A stretch of 64,000 nucleotides of DNA, taken from positions 558,001-622,000 of the forward strand of contig CP060239.1 in the NCBI GenBank assembly GCA_023898785.1, in the 5' to 3' direction. How positions within the stretch are numbered: the stretch's first letter is position 1; each line of letters starts with the position of its first letter. Both the position numbers and the translations under genes were made by a program. The stretch is from Rhodospirillales bacterium. GTDB taxonomy: Bacteria > Pseudomonadota > Alphaproteobacteria > Micavibrionales > Micavibrionaceae. This document shows positions 1 to 8,691 of this stretch, piece by piece. The notes beneath the pieces are model-generated. The model searched no databases. It saw nothing but the letters and a program-made list of their open reading frames with translations, and was not told the origin of the DNA.

Positions 1-1
1 T

Positions 2-202
2 GTTGTAGAAATGCATGGTCTTATTCGTGAGCAGCTTCAAGAGCTTGTGCCGAATGCCGATAAGGTGCGGATTTTGTATGGTGGCTCGATGAAGCCGGAG
101 AATGCGAAAGAGCTTCTATCCACAGAAAATGTCGATGGCGGGCTGATCGGCGGCGCCTCTTTAAGCGCTGAATCGTTTCTGGCTATTGCAAGGGCGGCAT
201 AA
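2..202 (+). CDS. tpiA: Triosephosphate isomerase, C-terminal end (partial)
   Basis: The reading frame enters from the left edge and ends at 202, giving the last 66 or so residues of triosephosphate isomerase, the glycolytic enzyme that interconverts dihydroxyacetone phosphate and glyceraldehyde 3-phosphate. The phosphate-binding loops typical of the end of the TIM barrel are visible: ILYGGSMKPENA and DGGLIGGASL. The catalytic Lys, His and Glu lie upstream of the window. It is followed 20 bases later by secG, a common neighbour in alphaproteobacteria. Identification is firm; only the start is missing. Confidence 0.95.
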   Translation, partial: VVEMHGLIREQLQELVPNADKVRILYGGSMKPENAKELLSTENVDGGLIGGASLSAESFLAIARAA

Positions 203-222
203 ATCAATTAGAAAGCAATCCC

Positions 223-573
223 ATGGAAAGCGTACTTCTCGTTATACATTTGTTTTTGGCTTTGGCCATTATCGGGCTTGTCCTTTTGCAGCGCTCTGAA
301 GGGGGCGGTCTGGGGATTGGCGGCGGCAGCGGCGGTCTTGGTGGTCTTGCAACTCCGCAAGGAACAGCCAGCTTGCTGACGCGCGCGACGGCGATTTGCG
401 CGGCGGCGTTTTTTTGCACCAGCCTTATTCTTGGCGTTTTGGCTGGGCGCAGCACTTCGCAGCAGGTCAGTCTGATGGATGCTTTGAGTGAAACGCCGGC
501 TTCGATTGAGGCGCCGCTTGATGAAGTAGAACAAAAACCTGAAGAAGCGCCGAGCGTACCAATAGCTGATTAG
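223..573 (+). CDS. secG: Preprotein translocase subunit SecG
   Basis: A 116-residue protein with two hydrophobic segments (about residues 3-21 and 50-72) separated by a glycine-rich cytoplasmic loop containing LLQRSEGGGLGIGGG, which is the family signature. SecG sits in the inner membrane with SecY and SecE and helps SecA-driven export. The tail after residue 75 is hydrophilic and variable (rich in Glu and Pro), as is usual in alphaproteobacteria. It lies between tpiA and pyrG, with only two bases before pyrG, so the three are probably co-transcribed. Confidence 0.93.
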   Translation: MESVLLVIHLFLALAIIGLVLLQRSEGGGLGIGGGSGGLGGLATPQGTASLLTRATAICAAAFFCTSLILGVLAGRSTSQQVSLMDALSETPASIEAPLDEVEQKPEEAPSVPIAD

Positions 574-575
574 CC

Positions 576-2210
576 ATGACACGATATATTTTTATTACTG
601 GTGGCGTTGTTTCCTCTCTCGGAAAAGGCCTCGGCTCCGCTGCGCTTGGTGCGCTTTTGCAGGCGCGGGGATATAAGGTACGTTTATGTAAGCTTGATCC
701 TTATCTCAATGTTGATCCGGGGACGATGAGTCCGTTTCAGCATGGCGAGGTGTTTGTGACCGACGACGGGGCAGAGACGGATCTGGATCTGGGGCATTAT
801 GAGCGTTTTACCGGCGTTCCGGCGCGCAAGAATGACAATATTACCACGGGGCAGGTTTATACCGAAGTGCTGGGGAAAGAACGGCGCGGTGATTATCTGG
901 GTGCGACGATTCAGGTTATTCCGCATATTACCAATGAAATCAAAGACTTCATTTTAGAGAAAGAAGGTACGGCGGATTTTGTGCTGTGTGAGATTGGCGG
1001 AACGGTGGGCGATATTGAATCTTTGCCGTTTTTGGAGGCTATTCGCCAGTTTGGTAATGAGGTCGGGCATGATCGCGCGCTTTATGTGCATGTGACATTG
1101 CTTCCTTATATTCCAGCGGCAGGAGAGTTGAAAACAAAGCCGACTCAACATTCTGTAAAAGAGCTTATGAGCTATGGCATTCGCCCGGATATTTTGCTGT
1201 GCCGGGCGGATCGTGAGATTCATCAAGAAGAGCGCCGCAAGATTGCACTGTTTTGTAATCTTGCTGAGAAAAATGTGATTCCGGCGCTGGACGTTTCTTC
1301 GATCTATGAAGTGCCGCTGTCTTACCATGCCGAGGGGCTGGACCATCAGGTGATGGAATGTTTCGGCATCAAAGACATCGCTAATCTCGATCTTTCGATT
1401 TGGGAGCAGATTGTCCGACGGATTAAAGAGCCGGAAAGTACGGTGAAAATCGCGGTTGTCGGGAAATACACCAATTTGGCGGATAGTTATAAATCACTCA
1501 ATGAAGCGCTCATTCATGGCGGCGTTGCCAATAAGGTTAAGGTTAAACTGAAATTTATTGAGGGTGAGGATTTTGAAGGCGGTGTAAATCTTGCGGAGCA
1601 TCTGCAAGGTGTGCACGGTATTTTGGTGCCGGGCGGTTTCGGCAAGCGTGGCACGGAGGGGAAAATCAAGGCTGTGGAATATGCGCGGAAGCATAATATT
1701 CCGTATTTTGGGATTTGTCTGGGTATGCAGATGGCGATTATCGAGGCAGCGCGCAATTTATGCGGGATTGAGGATGCGACGTCGAGCGAGTTGTCTGACG
1801 GCGGGACGCATGTGATCGGCCTGATGACCGAATGGGAAACCGAAGAGGGCGGTAAGGAGCAGCGCAGCGAGGATACCGATTTGGGCGGGACGATGCGTCT
1901 GGGGGCCTATCCGGCCAAGCTGGTTGAAGGTTCACGCGTAGCCGAGATTTACGGCAGTGAAGAGATTAGCGAGCGTCATCGTCACCGTTATGAGGTGAAT
2001 ATCAATTATCGGGAGCAGCTAGAGGATCAGGGTCTGGTGTTTTCCGGTTTATCACCGGATGGGGAATTGCCTGAGATTGTCGAGCGGACCGACCATCCGT
2101 GGTTTGTCGGGGTGCAGTTTCATCCTGAACTGAAATCCAAGCCGTTTGATCCGCATCCACTGTTTGTCAGCTTTATCGAAGCGGCGCTCAAGCAAAGCCG
2201 TTTGGTTTAG
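576..2210 (+). CDS. pyrG: CTP synthase (glutamine-hydrolysing)
   Basis: A 544-residue, full-length CTP synthase that aminates UTP to CTP using glutamine and ATP. The N-terminal synthetase domain begins with the P-loop-like stretch GGVVSSLGKG and contains CEIGGTVGDIES. The C-terminal class I glutamine amidotransferase domain shows the nucleophile elbow GICLGMQ and the His/Glu pair in VQFHPE. The start follows secG by two bases, and the end is one base before the start codon of the next gene, so translation may be coupled on both sides. Confidence 0.97.
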   Translation: MTRYIFITGGVVSSLGKGLGSAALGALLQARGYKVRLCKLDPYLNVDPGTMSPFQHGEVFVTDDGAETDLDLGHYERFTGVPARKNDNITTGQVYTEVLGKERRGDYLGATIQVIPHITNEIKDFILEKEGTADFVLCEIGGTVGDIESLPFLEAIRQFGNEVGHDRALYVHVTLLPYIPAAGELKTKPTQHSVKELMSYGIRPDILLCRADREIHQEERRKIALFCNLAEKNVIPALDVSSIYEVPLSYHAEGLDHQVMECFGIKDIANLDLSIWEQIVRRIKEPESTVKIAVVGKYTNLADSYKSLNEALIHGGVANKVKVKLKFIEGEDFEGGVNLAEHLQGVHGILVPGGFGKRGTEGKIKAVEYARKHNIPYFGICLGMQMAIIEAARNLCGIEDATSSELSDGGTHVIGLMTEWETEEGGKEQRSEDTDLGGTMRLGAYPAKLVEGSRVAEIYGSEEISERHRHRYEVNINYREQLEDQGLVFSGLSPDGELPEIVERTDHPWFVGVQFHPELKSKPFDPHPLFVSFIEAALKQSRLV

Positions 2211-2211
2211 G

Positions 2212-2655
2212 ATGAAGGCGGTTCTTGATACCAATATCTTTGTGGGCGCTTTACAGCGCCGCGACGGAGTAAACCGGGCGGTATTAAAACAGGCCTTTTT
2301 GGACGACATCACGCCGTTGATGAGCGAGGCGCTTTATAGCGAATATCAAAGCCTGATGGGGCGCGCTCATCTTTTCGAAGACAGCAGTTTCAATGCGCAG
2401 GAGTGCGAAGATTTTTTTGATGATTTTTGCAGCATTTGCCGCTGGGTGGATGTGTATTACCGCTGGCGGCCAAATTTGCACGATGAGGCGGATAATCATG
2501 TGCTGGAGCTGGCGATTTCCGGGGGCGCGGAGACGCTGATTACCTGGAATAAAAAGGACTTTCGCCACGGGAATCTGGTTTTGCCGGAGATCGCTATTCT
2601 TACGCCTGTGGAATATTTTCGGATGCAGCGGGAACAATCCGTAAAAAACCATTGA
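2212..2655 (+). CDS. PIN-domain toxin, COG1569/TIGR00305 type
   Basis: A 147-residue PIN-domain protein, probably a ribonuclease toxin. The start chosen is the ATG at 2212, where the conserved strand MKAVLDTNIFVGAL begins; an upstream in-frame ATG would lie inside pyrG. Acidic residues expected in PIN active sites are visible: Asp in VLDTN, Glu in MSEALYSE, Asp in DEADNHVLELA, and the C-terminal TLITWNKKDF. The family is annotated as the toxin of type II toxin-antitoxin systems. The neighbour 50 bases downstream is a small ribbon-helix-helix protein that fits an antitoxin, so the order is toxin first, which is the less common arrangement. Confidence 0.8.
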   Translation: MKAVLDTNIFVGALQRRDGVNRAVLKQAFLDDITPLMSEALYSEYQSLMGRAHLFEDSSFNAQECEDFFDDFCSICRWVDVYYRWRPNLHDEADNHVLELAISGGAETLITWNKKDFRHGNLVLPEIAILTPVEYFRMQREQSVKNH

Positions 2656-2680
2656 CAGTGATAGCTTATATGCTATCATA
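2652..2680 (+). promoter_or_regulatory. Promoter with overlapping palindromic operator for the antitoxin gene
   Basis: A good -35 box TTGACA (2652-2657) is followed 16 bases later by TATCAT (2674-2679). Between and over the -10 box lies a perfect 7-bp inverted repeat, TGATAGC and GCTATCA with a 6-bp spacer (2659-2678). A strong Shine-Dalgarno AAGGAGG (2693-2699) leads to the antitoxin start. Promoter and palindrome are read directly; autoregulation by the ribbon-helix-helix protein is an inference from how such pairs usually work. Confidence 0.6.
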
Positions 2681-2705
2681 AGATAGTAAAGAAAGGAGGT
2701 GCGCT

Positions 2706-2990
2706 ATGGCCACTTTGACGATTCGTATGGCGGATGATAAAGCCAACCGTTTGAAAGAACTCGCAAAATCAAGGGATATCAGCCTCAATAAGTTGATTGA
2801 AGAATGGGCCACGATGGGGATCGCGGAATTTGATGCGCAGGCGTCCTTTTTGGCGCGGGCGGCGCGTGGGTCTCGTGAACGTGGGCTGGCCGCCCTTGAA
2901 ATGCTTGATGCGCGGGATGACGAACCTCAATCCGCGCATCAAACGCTGCACGATTCCGAAACCGGCGGTTTCAAACATAAAGACGATTGA
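2706..2990 (+). CDS. Ribbon-helix-helix (CopG-like) antitoxin
   Basis: A 94-residue protein. The N-terminal part (LTIRMADDKANRLKELAK, then ISLNKLIEEW) is a ribbon-helix-helix fold: one DNA-contacting strand followed by two helices. The C-terminal half is charged and lacks a recognisable domain, as expected for a toxin-binding tail. It has its own promoter and a palindrome upstream (2652-2680) and follows a PIN toxin. It could instead be a free-standing regulator, but pairing with the PIN gene is the simplest reading. Confidence 0.75.
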   Translation: MATLTIRMADDKANRLKELAKSRDISLNKLIEEWATMGIAEFDAQASFLARAARGSRERGLAALEMLDARDDEPQSAHQTLHDSETGGFKHKDD

Positions 2991-3017
2991 AGCCGCGCCG
3001 GGGTAGGGCCTGTTGGT

Positions 3018-3713
3018 TTAAATGTCGAGTGTGTTATATGCGTCCACCAGGGCTGCTTGTTGGTCTGGTCTTAGGCGTACCGTGATGGCTGGTATTTTTG
3101 ATTCGTTGTTGTGTTTGCTTGCGTTTGCTTCCAAGGCTTTGGTCATTTCTATACCTTGAACTAACAGGGTTTTCAGCTTGTTTACGTGAATGCCTGTAGC
3201 CGTATGTAAGGCCTCGCTTACCGCTGCAATTCTATCTAGGTTTATGTCACCGTTATTGGGGTAGGTGTTATCCACTTTTACTGTTGTCCAGAAATTGTCT
3301 GAAATCCCCTCGCCGTTGAGGCCGTTTTCTTGTTTTGAGGTTTTTTTGCCTTCTTGTTGCGGTTTTGTTTGCGCTTTGAACAGGCCAAGTTCTTGTAGCG
3401 CGTGCTTCAATGGTGGAATGTGATGAGATTTCATGTCTGCGCCATCGGTATAATTATTAATGTCTTGTGCTGTGATTGATGAGTGTTGGTCGCTTGTCGC
3501 CTTTTTACAGATTGCTTGGTAATCGTTAAAATTTTGACGTTCTTTTCTTAGGATCTTACGGATTTGGTGCATTTCGGGTGTTTCGCCTTGGTTGCCATGA
3601 ATGCGTCGCTGATTTTGTTCTTTGCTTAGTTTTTTTGGTGAAACCTTTGTTTGAGTTGGGTTTCCGGTGGCTGCTGCTCTTTGCGCTGCTCTGATGTCTT
3701 TCATTCTGGCCAT
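3018..3713 (-). CDS. Hypothetical protein, orphan, hydrophilic
   Basis: A 231-residue open frame on the minus strand that I do not recognise. It is strongly hydrophilic, rich in Lys, Gln and Asn, with a basic N-terminus (MARMKDIRAAQRAA), no signal peptide and no membrane segment. The last 25 or so residues (ITVRLRPDQQAALVDAYN) look like a short ordered strand-helix unit. The stretch LRPDQQ and the DNA under it (16-17 identical bases) recur at the C-terminus of another orphan at 8446-8691. Its AT-leaning composition differs from flanking core genes. It is convergent with the antitoxin gene and divergent from kdsA. An alternative start at MKDIRA is possible. Confidence 0.6.
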   Translation of the reverse strand: MARMKDIRAAQRAAATGNPTQTKVSPKKLSKEQNQRRIHGNQGETPEMHQIRKILRKERQNFNDYQAICKKATSDQHSSITAQDINNYTDGADMKSHHIPPLKHALQELGLFKAQTKPQQEGKKTSKQENGLNGEGISDNFWTTVKVDNTYPNNGDINLDRIAAVSEALHTATGIHVNKLKTLLVQGIEMTKALEANASKHNNESKIPAITVRLRPDQQAALVDAYNTLDI

Positions 3714-3841
3714 TGCTAATCCTTGCCGCTTCTTTGATTAAAAAATGCACAATAGTGTTATTTATATGTAAAAATCAAGGGTTTTATTGAAAATGTTTAT
3801 GGGGCTTCCCATGAGTGAGGAAGTGTTTTAGAACTAAAGCC

Positions 3842-4663
3842 ATGAAAACCGTATCTGTAGATAAACTTCAAATTGCCAATGACAGGTCGTTTGTGCTGAT
3901 TGCCGGGCCGTGCCAGATGGAATCGCGTGATCATGCGTTCGATATGTGCGGGGCATTGGTTGAGATTACCAAGAATCTCGATATCCCCTTCATTTATAAA
4001 AGCTCGTTCGATAAAGCCAATCGAACGTCTTTGCATGGTGTGCGTGGAATGGGGCTGGATGGTGCTTTGCCGGTGTTTGCTGATCTTAAGAGAGAATTTG
4101 GCGTGCCGGTGCTGACTGACATTCACACGGCGGAGCAATGCGCTGATGTGGCTGAGGTCGTTGATGTGCTGCAAATTCCGGCGTTTTTATGTCGGCAGAC
4201 GGATTTGCTGGTGACGGCAGCGAAGACCGGAGCGGTGATTAACGTCAAAAAAGGCCAATTTCTGGCGCCGTGGGACATGAAGAATGTGGCAGCGAAAATT
4301 TCCGAGAGCGGCAATGATCAGATTTTGCTGACCGACCGAGGGACAAGCTTTGGCTATAACACGCTGGTTTCGGATATGCGGGGCTTGCCGATTATGGCGC
4401 GGACCGGGTATCCGGTGATTATTGATGCGACCCATAGTGTTCAGCAGCCTGGTGGGCAGGGTGCTTCCTCTGGCGGAGACCGGGAGATGGTGCCGGTGAT
4501 TGCGCGCGCAGCGGTGGCTGTGGGCGTAGCCGGAGTGTTTATAGAAACGCATCAGGACCCGGACAATGCACCCTCGGATGGGCCAAATATGGTGAAATTA
4601 GAGGATATGCGCGGTTTACTGGAAATACTCATGAAACTCGACAAAATCACCAAAAACGCGTAG
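3842..4663 (+). CDS. kdsA: 3-deoxy-8-phosphooctulonate (KDO-8-P) synthase
   Basis: A 273-residue DAHP/KDO-8-P synthase family protein that condenses phosphoenolpyruvate and arabinose 5-phosphate into KDO 8-phosphate, the first committed step to the KDO of lipid A. Family stretches are clear: AGPCQMES, KSSFDKANRTS, NVKKGQFLAPWDMKN, DRGTSFGYN and DATHSVQQPGG. I chose the ATG at 3842, which gives the usual N-terminus; an in-frame ATG at 3815 would add nine residues. The gene shows the cell makes lipopolysaccharide. No strong Shine-Dalgarno is seen before either start. Confidence 0.95.
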   Translation: MKTVSVDKLQIANDRSFVLIAGPCQMESRDHAFDMCGALVEITKNLDIPFIYKSSFDKANRTSLHGVRGMGLDGALPVFADLKREFGVPVLTDIHTAEQCADVAEVVDVLQIPAFLCRQTDLLVTAAKTGAVINVKKGQFLAPWDMKNVAAKISESGNDQILLTDRGTSFGYNTLVSDMRGLPIMARTGYPVIIDATHSVQQPGGQGASSGGDREMVPVIARAAVAVGVAGVFIETHQDPDNAPSDGPNMVKLEDMRGLLEILMKLDKITKNA

Positions 4664-4726
4664 AATATAAGGGTAGGGGTAGTAAGCCCTTGTTGATTTT
4701 GAATAAAGCAGGAGGCTTGAGCACAC

Positions 4727-5125
4727 GTGACGACCATTCCCGGAGCATCGCAGTATATTGTTTCAGCGAGACTTGCTAATACGCATGGTTTACCTGCGCA
4801 GTCGTCTACGCTTTTCGGGACGGGCGGCAGTGCTCTGAGTTTGCTTGATGCCGGGCGCTCCTTGAATGCGAATAACGGGATTGGCCTGTCGGCGCGTTCT
4901 CGCCAGTTGACCAATCAGCTTTTGCAATCGACAGCTTCGGAAGCTAATGCGCTGTTTTCTTATGCCGTTGGCGGGTCTTCTACGGTGGAGGCGGCGCAGA
5001 CACAGATTCTGGCGCTGCGGGCAAAGACGCCAACCAGTCAACTTGCGCGGTCTTTGGTTCAGGTGGTCGATGATGGCGGCGTGGCCGGGGGCGAAACCGG
5101 GCAGAACGTTGATACTGAAGCGTGA
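4727..5125 (+). CDS. Hypothetical small protein
   Basis: A 132-residue frame starting with GTG, with an AGGAGG about 11 bases upstream. I do not recognise the family. The protein is rich in Ala, Ser, Gly and Leu, without a signal peptide or clear membrane helix, and the middle (ALFSYAVGGSSTVEAAQTQILALRAK) could form helices. It lies downstream of kdsA in the same direction, separated by about 60 bases, and ahead of eno. The codon use resembles the core genes around it, which supports it being real. Confidence 0.5.
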   Translation: MTTIPGASQYIVSARLANTHGLPAQSSTLFGTGGSALSLLDAGRSLNANNGIGLSARSRQLTNQLLQSTASEANALFSYAVGGSSTVEAAQTQILALRAKTPTSQLARSLVQVVDDGGVAGGETGQNVDTEA

Positions 5126-5146
5126 TATCTTTCTCAGGCTGTTTTC

Positions 5147-5362
5147 TTATGCCGGTTGGGCTTTTTCAATTTGTTCTCTGATCAATTCTATATAGGTTTT
5201 ATGTGTGTCTTCCATCTTGTTATCCAGTTTAGATTTCCAGTCCTCTGGCCATACATGCGGGAACAGACCGATTAGGACATTTTCATCTGCTTGATCCTTT
5301 ATTTCATCTGGTGATACTGCCGAATGTATTGTTATTTCCCCTGTTTTTTTATCTTTGCACAT
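5147..5362 (-). CDS. Small hypothetical protein, antisense between core genes
   Basis: A 71-residue frame beginning at the internal ATG (MCKDKKTGEITIH); the longer open frame would run back over the eno start and is less likely. It has a weak GGAA ribosome site. The protein is acidic and charged, with an aromatic patch (LFPHVWPEDWKSKLDNK) and a C-terminal helix. No family is recognised. It is convergent with the gene at 4727-5125 and divergent from eno, like several other orphans placed antisense in this neighbourhood. Confidence 0.45.
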   Translation of the reverse strand: MCKDKKTGEITIHSAVSPDEIKDQADENVLIGLFPHVWPEDWKSKLDNKMEDTHKTYIELIREQIEKAQPA

Positions 5363-5486
5363 AATTTCCGTATTGTATTTAGTCAAGTTTTTTTGACATT
5401 GTTCCGATTGACAGGTTCGTCGTCGCGTTTGTATTGTCCCGAAAGAAAAACGCGTAATGTCTGACCCTAATAAGGAGTGCCTTTCT

Positions 5487-6803
5487 ATGACTGCCATTAT
5501 TGATATTCATGCTCGTGAAATTCTGGATAGCCGGGGGAACCCGACTGTGGAGGTTGATGTGCAGCTTGAAAGCGGCGCGAAGGGCCGGGCGGCAGTGCCG
5601 TCGGGGGCTTCTACGGGGGCGTATGAGGCGGTGGAGTTGCGTGATGGAGATAAGGGCCGTTATCTCGGTAAGGGTGTGCGCAAGGCTGTCGAATTTGTAA
5701 ATACCGAGATTTATGAGGCGCTGATTGGTATGGACGGCGAAGAGCAGATGTATATCGATCAGGCGATGGTCGAACTGGACGGGACTGGAAATAAGGGCCG
5801 CTTGGGGGCCAATGCGATTTTGGGCGTGTCGCTGGCGGTGGCCAAAGCGATGGCGGACGAGCTGGATATGCCGCTTTATCGTTATGTTGGCGGGGCGTAC
5901 GCGCATACGCTGCCGACGCCGATGATGAATATCATCAATGGCGGGGCGCATGCGGATAACCCGGTTGATATTCAGGAATTTATGATTATGCCGATTGCGG
6001 CGGAGAGCTTTTCTGAAGCTTTGCGTGCAGGCGCGGAGGTGTTTTATGCGCTGAAGAAAGAATTATCATCTGCCGGATTAAATACCAATGTTGGTGATGA
6101 GGGCGGGTTTGCGCCTGCTGTGAAGTCATCTGAGGAAGCGCTGGATTATATTATGAAGTCGATTAAAGCGGCTGGCTATAAGCCGGGCGAAGAGATTACG
6201 ATTGCGCTGGATGCGGCTTCGAGCGAGTTTTATAAGGATGGTCAATATCATCTGGCTGGCGAGGGGAAGGTTTTGTCGTCGGATGAAATGGTGCGCTATT
6301 ACGAAGATCTGTGCGCGAAATACCCGATTGTTTCGATTGAAGATGGTTTGGATGAAGATGATTGGCAGGGGTGGAGTGCGCTTACAGCCGCTCTTGGTGA
6401 TAAAGTGCAGCTTGTCGGCGATGATCTGTATGTGACCAATGCAAGCCGTTTGGCACGCGGGATTGACGAGAAAGCGGGTAATGCTGTGCTGGTGAAGGTC
6501 AATCAGATTGGGACGTTGAGCGAGACTTTGGAAACCATTGAGATGGCGAAGAAAGCCGGTTTCGGGATTGTTCTGTCGCACCGCAGCGGCGAAACAGAGG
6601 ATTCTACGATTGCTGATCTGGCGGTGGCAACCAATGCCGGGCAGATCAAAACGGGTTCTTTGTCGCGTTCAGACCGGGTGGCGAAATATAACCAGCTGCT
6701 ACGGATTGAAGAAGAGCTGGGGCCGCAGGCAGCTTATGAAGGGGCAGGATTCTTGCGTGCGCCGGTGTCTTTCGGCGCGAAGGCAAAGAAAAACGCGGCT
6801 TAA
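5487..6803 (+). CDS. eno: Enolase
   Basis: A 438-residue enolase, converting 2-phosphoglycerate to phosphoenolpyruvate; also a usual degradosome partner. The start at 5487 is set by AAGGAG at 5470-5475 and by the conserved opening MTAIIDIHAREILDSRGNPT. The catalytic and Mg-binding parts are present: GDEGGFAP, SIEDGLDEDDW, VGDDLYVTN and SHRSGETEDS, then IKTGSLSRSDR. The upstream in-frame ATG at 5457 is not needed. Followed by ftsB and the pyruvate dehydrogenase genes, the usual alphaproteobacterial order. Confidence 0.97.
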   Translation: MTAIIDIHAREILDSRGNPTVEVDVQLESGAKGRAAVPSGASTGAYEAVELRDGDKGRYLGKGVRKAVEFVNTEIYEALIGMDGEEQMYIDQAMVELDGTGNKGRLGANAILGVSLAVAKAMADELDMPLYRYVGGAYAHTLPTPMMNIINGGAHADNPVDIQEFMIMPIAAESFSEALRAGAEVFYALKKELSSAGLNTNVGDEGGFAPAVKSSEEALDYIMKSIKAAGYKPGEEITIALDAASSEFYKDGQYHLAGEGKVLSSDEMVRYYEDLCAKYPIVSIEDGLDEDDWQGWSALTAALGDKVQLVGDDLYVTNASRLARGIDEKAGNAVLVKVNQIGTLSETLETIEMAKKAGFGIVLSHRSGETEDSTIADLAVATNAGQIKTGSLSRSDRVAKYNQLLRIEEELGPQAAYEGAGFLRAPVSFGAKAKKNAA

Positions 6804-6945
6804 AAAACATAAAAAGTTTATGTGCTAAAATGTGAGTCATTTGAATCGTTTAGCGCATATGTTCTTTTTTTGTTCACATTAAATTGTTGAATCTATTGTA
6901 TTTTTTGCCTTGTTCACAGACTCGGAATGTGATTCACTCAAGGAC

Positions 6946-7257
6946 ATGAATAAGCTTAGCGACCATAGTTATTTCTTACGTGAAAACATTTTACCTCTTA
7001 TCGGGGTGTGTTTGTGTTTGTATTTTTCTTATCATACGCTTTTGGGTAATCGTTCGGTGTTGAAGCTTTACGCGTTGGAGAAGCAAATAGAGACAATGTC
7101 GCAAAAAAAGACTTTTACGGTGGCGGCGAAAGATTCTTTGCAGAAAAAAGTGATTATGATGCGTCCAGGCAATGTTGATAAAGATTTACTGGAAGAGCAG
7201 GTTAGGCTGGTGCTGGGTTACAGACAGTCCGACGAATTGGTGTTCTTAGGTAATTAA
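6946..7257 (+). CDS. ftsB: Septum formation initiator FtsB-like
   Basis: A 103-residue bitopic protein with a short cytoplasmic start, one membrane segment (about residues 12-30, ILPLIGVCLCLYFSYH), then a coiled-coil (VLKLYALEKQIETM) and the family's C-terminal motif MRPGNVDKDLLEEQVRLVLGY. FtsB bridges FtsL and FtsQ in the divisome. An upstream TTG at 6910 would add 12 residues; the ATG at 6946 matches family length better. Position between eno and pdhA is the standard location in alphaproteobacteria. Confidence 0.88.
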   Translation: MNKLSDHSYFLRENILPLIGVCLCLYFSYHTLLGNRSVLKLYALEKQIETMSQKKTFTVAAKDSLQKKVIMMRPGNVDKDLLEEQVRLVLGYRQSDELVFLGN

Positions 7258-7415
7258 ATTACAAAAATTCCTGTTTTTTATTTTTTATCCTTTCTTTTCA
7301 GTATGTTGCGCCGCACAAATATGCTATTTTTGCTGGTCGCCTCTTGTGAAATCGTGTAATTCATCTGTCTTGATTTCAACAGTTCTGTTCTTTCAATGAT
7401 GGAGGCGCCAAAATC

Positions 7416-8441
7416 GTGGCCAGTTCAAAGACCAAAAAGAAACCTAAGCTCAAAACTGTATCGAACAATGAGTCAATTCCGTCTGTGGAGATGTTACAAA
7501 AGCTCTATCGCGAGATGCTTTTGATTCGCCGGTTTGAAGAAAAGGCTGGGCAGCTTTACGGGATGGGCTTGATTGGCGGGTTTTGTCACCTTTATATCGG
7601 TCAGGAAGCCGTTGTGACGGGAATTAATTCTGTGCAGCAGCCGCAAGATACGGTGGTGACGTCGTATCGCGATCATGCACATATGCTGGCGTGCGGGATG
7701 GATCCGAAGGGCATTATGGCCGAGCTGACGGGACGCATTGACGGGTATTCGCGCGGGAAAGGCGGTTCCATGCATATGTTTTCGAAGGCAGAGAATTTTT
7801 TTGGCGGGCACGGGATTGTCGGGGCAGGCACGGCGATTGGCGCGGGGCTTGGCTTTTCGCATAAATATAAAGAAGATGACGGCGTGGCGGTGGCCTATAT
7901 GGGGGATGGCGCGTCGAATCAGGGGCAGGTGGCTGAGGTTTATAACATGGCCGCTCTGTGGGATTTGCCGGTGTTGTTTGTGATTGAGAATAATCAGTAT
8001 GGCATGGGTACATCTGTGAAGCGTTCTTCCGCCGGGCAGTTGTATAAACGCGGCGAAGGTTACGGCATTCCCGGTGAGCAGGTAGACGGGATGGATGTGT
8101 TTGCTGTGCAGAAGGCGGCGAAGCAGGCGCTTGATTATGTGCGCAGCGGCAACGGGCCGTATATTCTTGAGGTGATGACATATCGTTATCGCGGGCATTC
8201 GATGTCTGATCCGGCGAAATACCGGACCAAGGAAGAGGTGGCCTCAATGAAGGAGGATCGCGATCCGATTACGGCGCTTAAGGGGCTGATGCAGGCTGCG
8301 GGCGTGGATGAAGCCGAGATCAAGGCAATCGACAAGGAGATCAAGGATATCGTCAATGAAGCGGCGCAATTCGCGCAGGACAGTCCAGAGCCTGCGCCGG
8401 AAGAGTTGTGGACGGATGTTTTGGTGGAGGTGGACGAGTGA
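7416..8441 (+). CDS. pdhA: Pyruvate dehydrogenase E1 component, alpha subunit
   Basis: A 341-residue thiamine-diphosphate enzyme subunit that, with PdhB, decarboxylates pyruvate and acetylates the lipoyl arm of E2. It starts with GTG behind GGAGG (7401-7405). The thiamine-diphosphate/Mg motif is GDGASNQGQVAEVYNMAALW, with the family stretch RGKGGSMHMF and the phospho-loop-like YRYRGHSMSDPAKYR. The first 15 residues are a Lys-rich extension typical of alphaproteobacteria. The gene after it in the operon is pdhB, but a 295-base gap with an antisense frame separates them. Confidence 0.96.
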   Translation: MASSKTKKKPKLKTVSNNESIPSVEMLQKLYREMLLIRRFEEKAGQLYGMGLIGGFCHLYIGQEAVVTGINSVQQPQDTVVTSYRDHAHMLACGMDPKGIMAELTGRIDGYSRGKGGSMHMFSKAENFFGGHGIVGAGTAIGAGLGFSHKYKEDDGVAVAYMGDGASNQGQVAEVYNMAALWDLPVLFVIENNQYGMGTSVKRSSAGQLYKRGEGYGIPGEQVDGMDVFAVQKAAKQALDYVRSGNGPYILEVMTYRYRGHSMSDPAKYRTKEEVASMKEDRDPITALKGLMQAAGVDEAEIKAIDKEIKDIVNEAAQFAQDSPEPAPEELWTDVLVEVDE

Positions 8442-8445
8442 TGTT

Positions 8446-8691
8446 TTATCTTTGTATGCCGATAAATTCTCTCTGTTGGTCTGGTCTTAGTCCTGCCGTG
8501 CCACCACTTTTGATTGCACGTTTTACGCGTCGATCTTTGGTAGATACTTCCAGAAAGGATGCTAGTCTTTGGGGCGTACAACTATTGAAGGCGTTTAAAA
8601 AGCACTTTTTCCAGTATCTTCCCGATTGGGTTTGCTGTCTGAATTCTCTTTTAATTTCAAAAAAGAGGTCATCACCATTCACTGTACGCAT
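8446..8691 (-). CDS. Small hypothetical protein, antisense in the pdhA-pdhB gap
   Basis: An 81-residue frame starting at ATG 8691 with GAGGGG about ten bases upstream; the frame is open a further 11 residues upstream. It is basic (RRVKRAIK, KREFRQQ). No family recognised. Its end, GLRPDQQREFIGIQR, resembles the end of the orphan at 3018-3713, and the DNA beneath shares a run of 16-17 identical bases. It fills the unusual gap inside the pyruvate dehydrogenase operon. A plus-strand frame (8408-8734) exists over the same bases but has no start signal. Reality as a gene is uncertain. Confidence 0.4.
   Translation of the reverse strand: MRTVNGDDLFFEIKREFRQQTQSGRYWKKCFLNAFNSCTPQRLASFLEVSTKDRRVKRAIKSGGTAGLRPDQQREFIGIQR

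Noticed and set aside
6807..6823. A 7-bp AT-rich inverted repeat after eno (ACATAAA / TTTATGT) as a terminator
   Set aside because: The stem has almost no G-C pairs and no clean T-run follows; not enough for a Rho-independent terminator.
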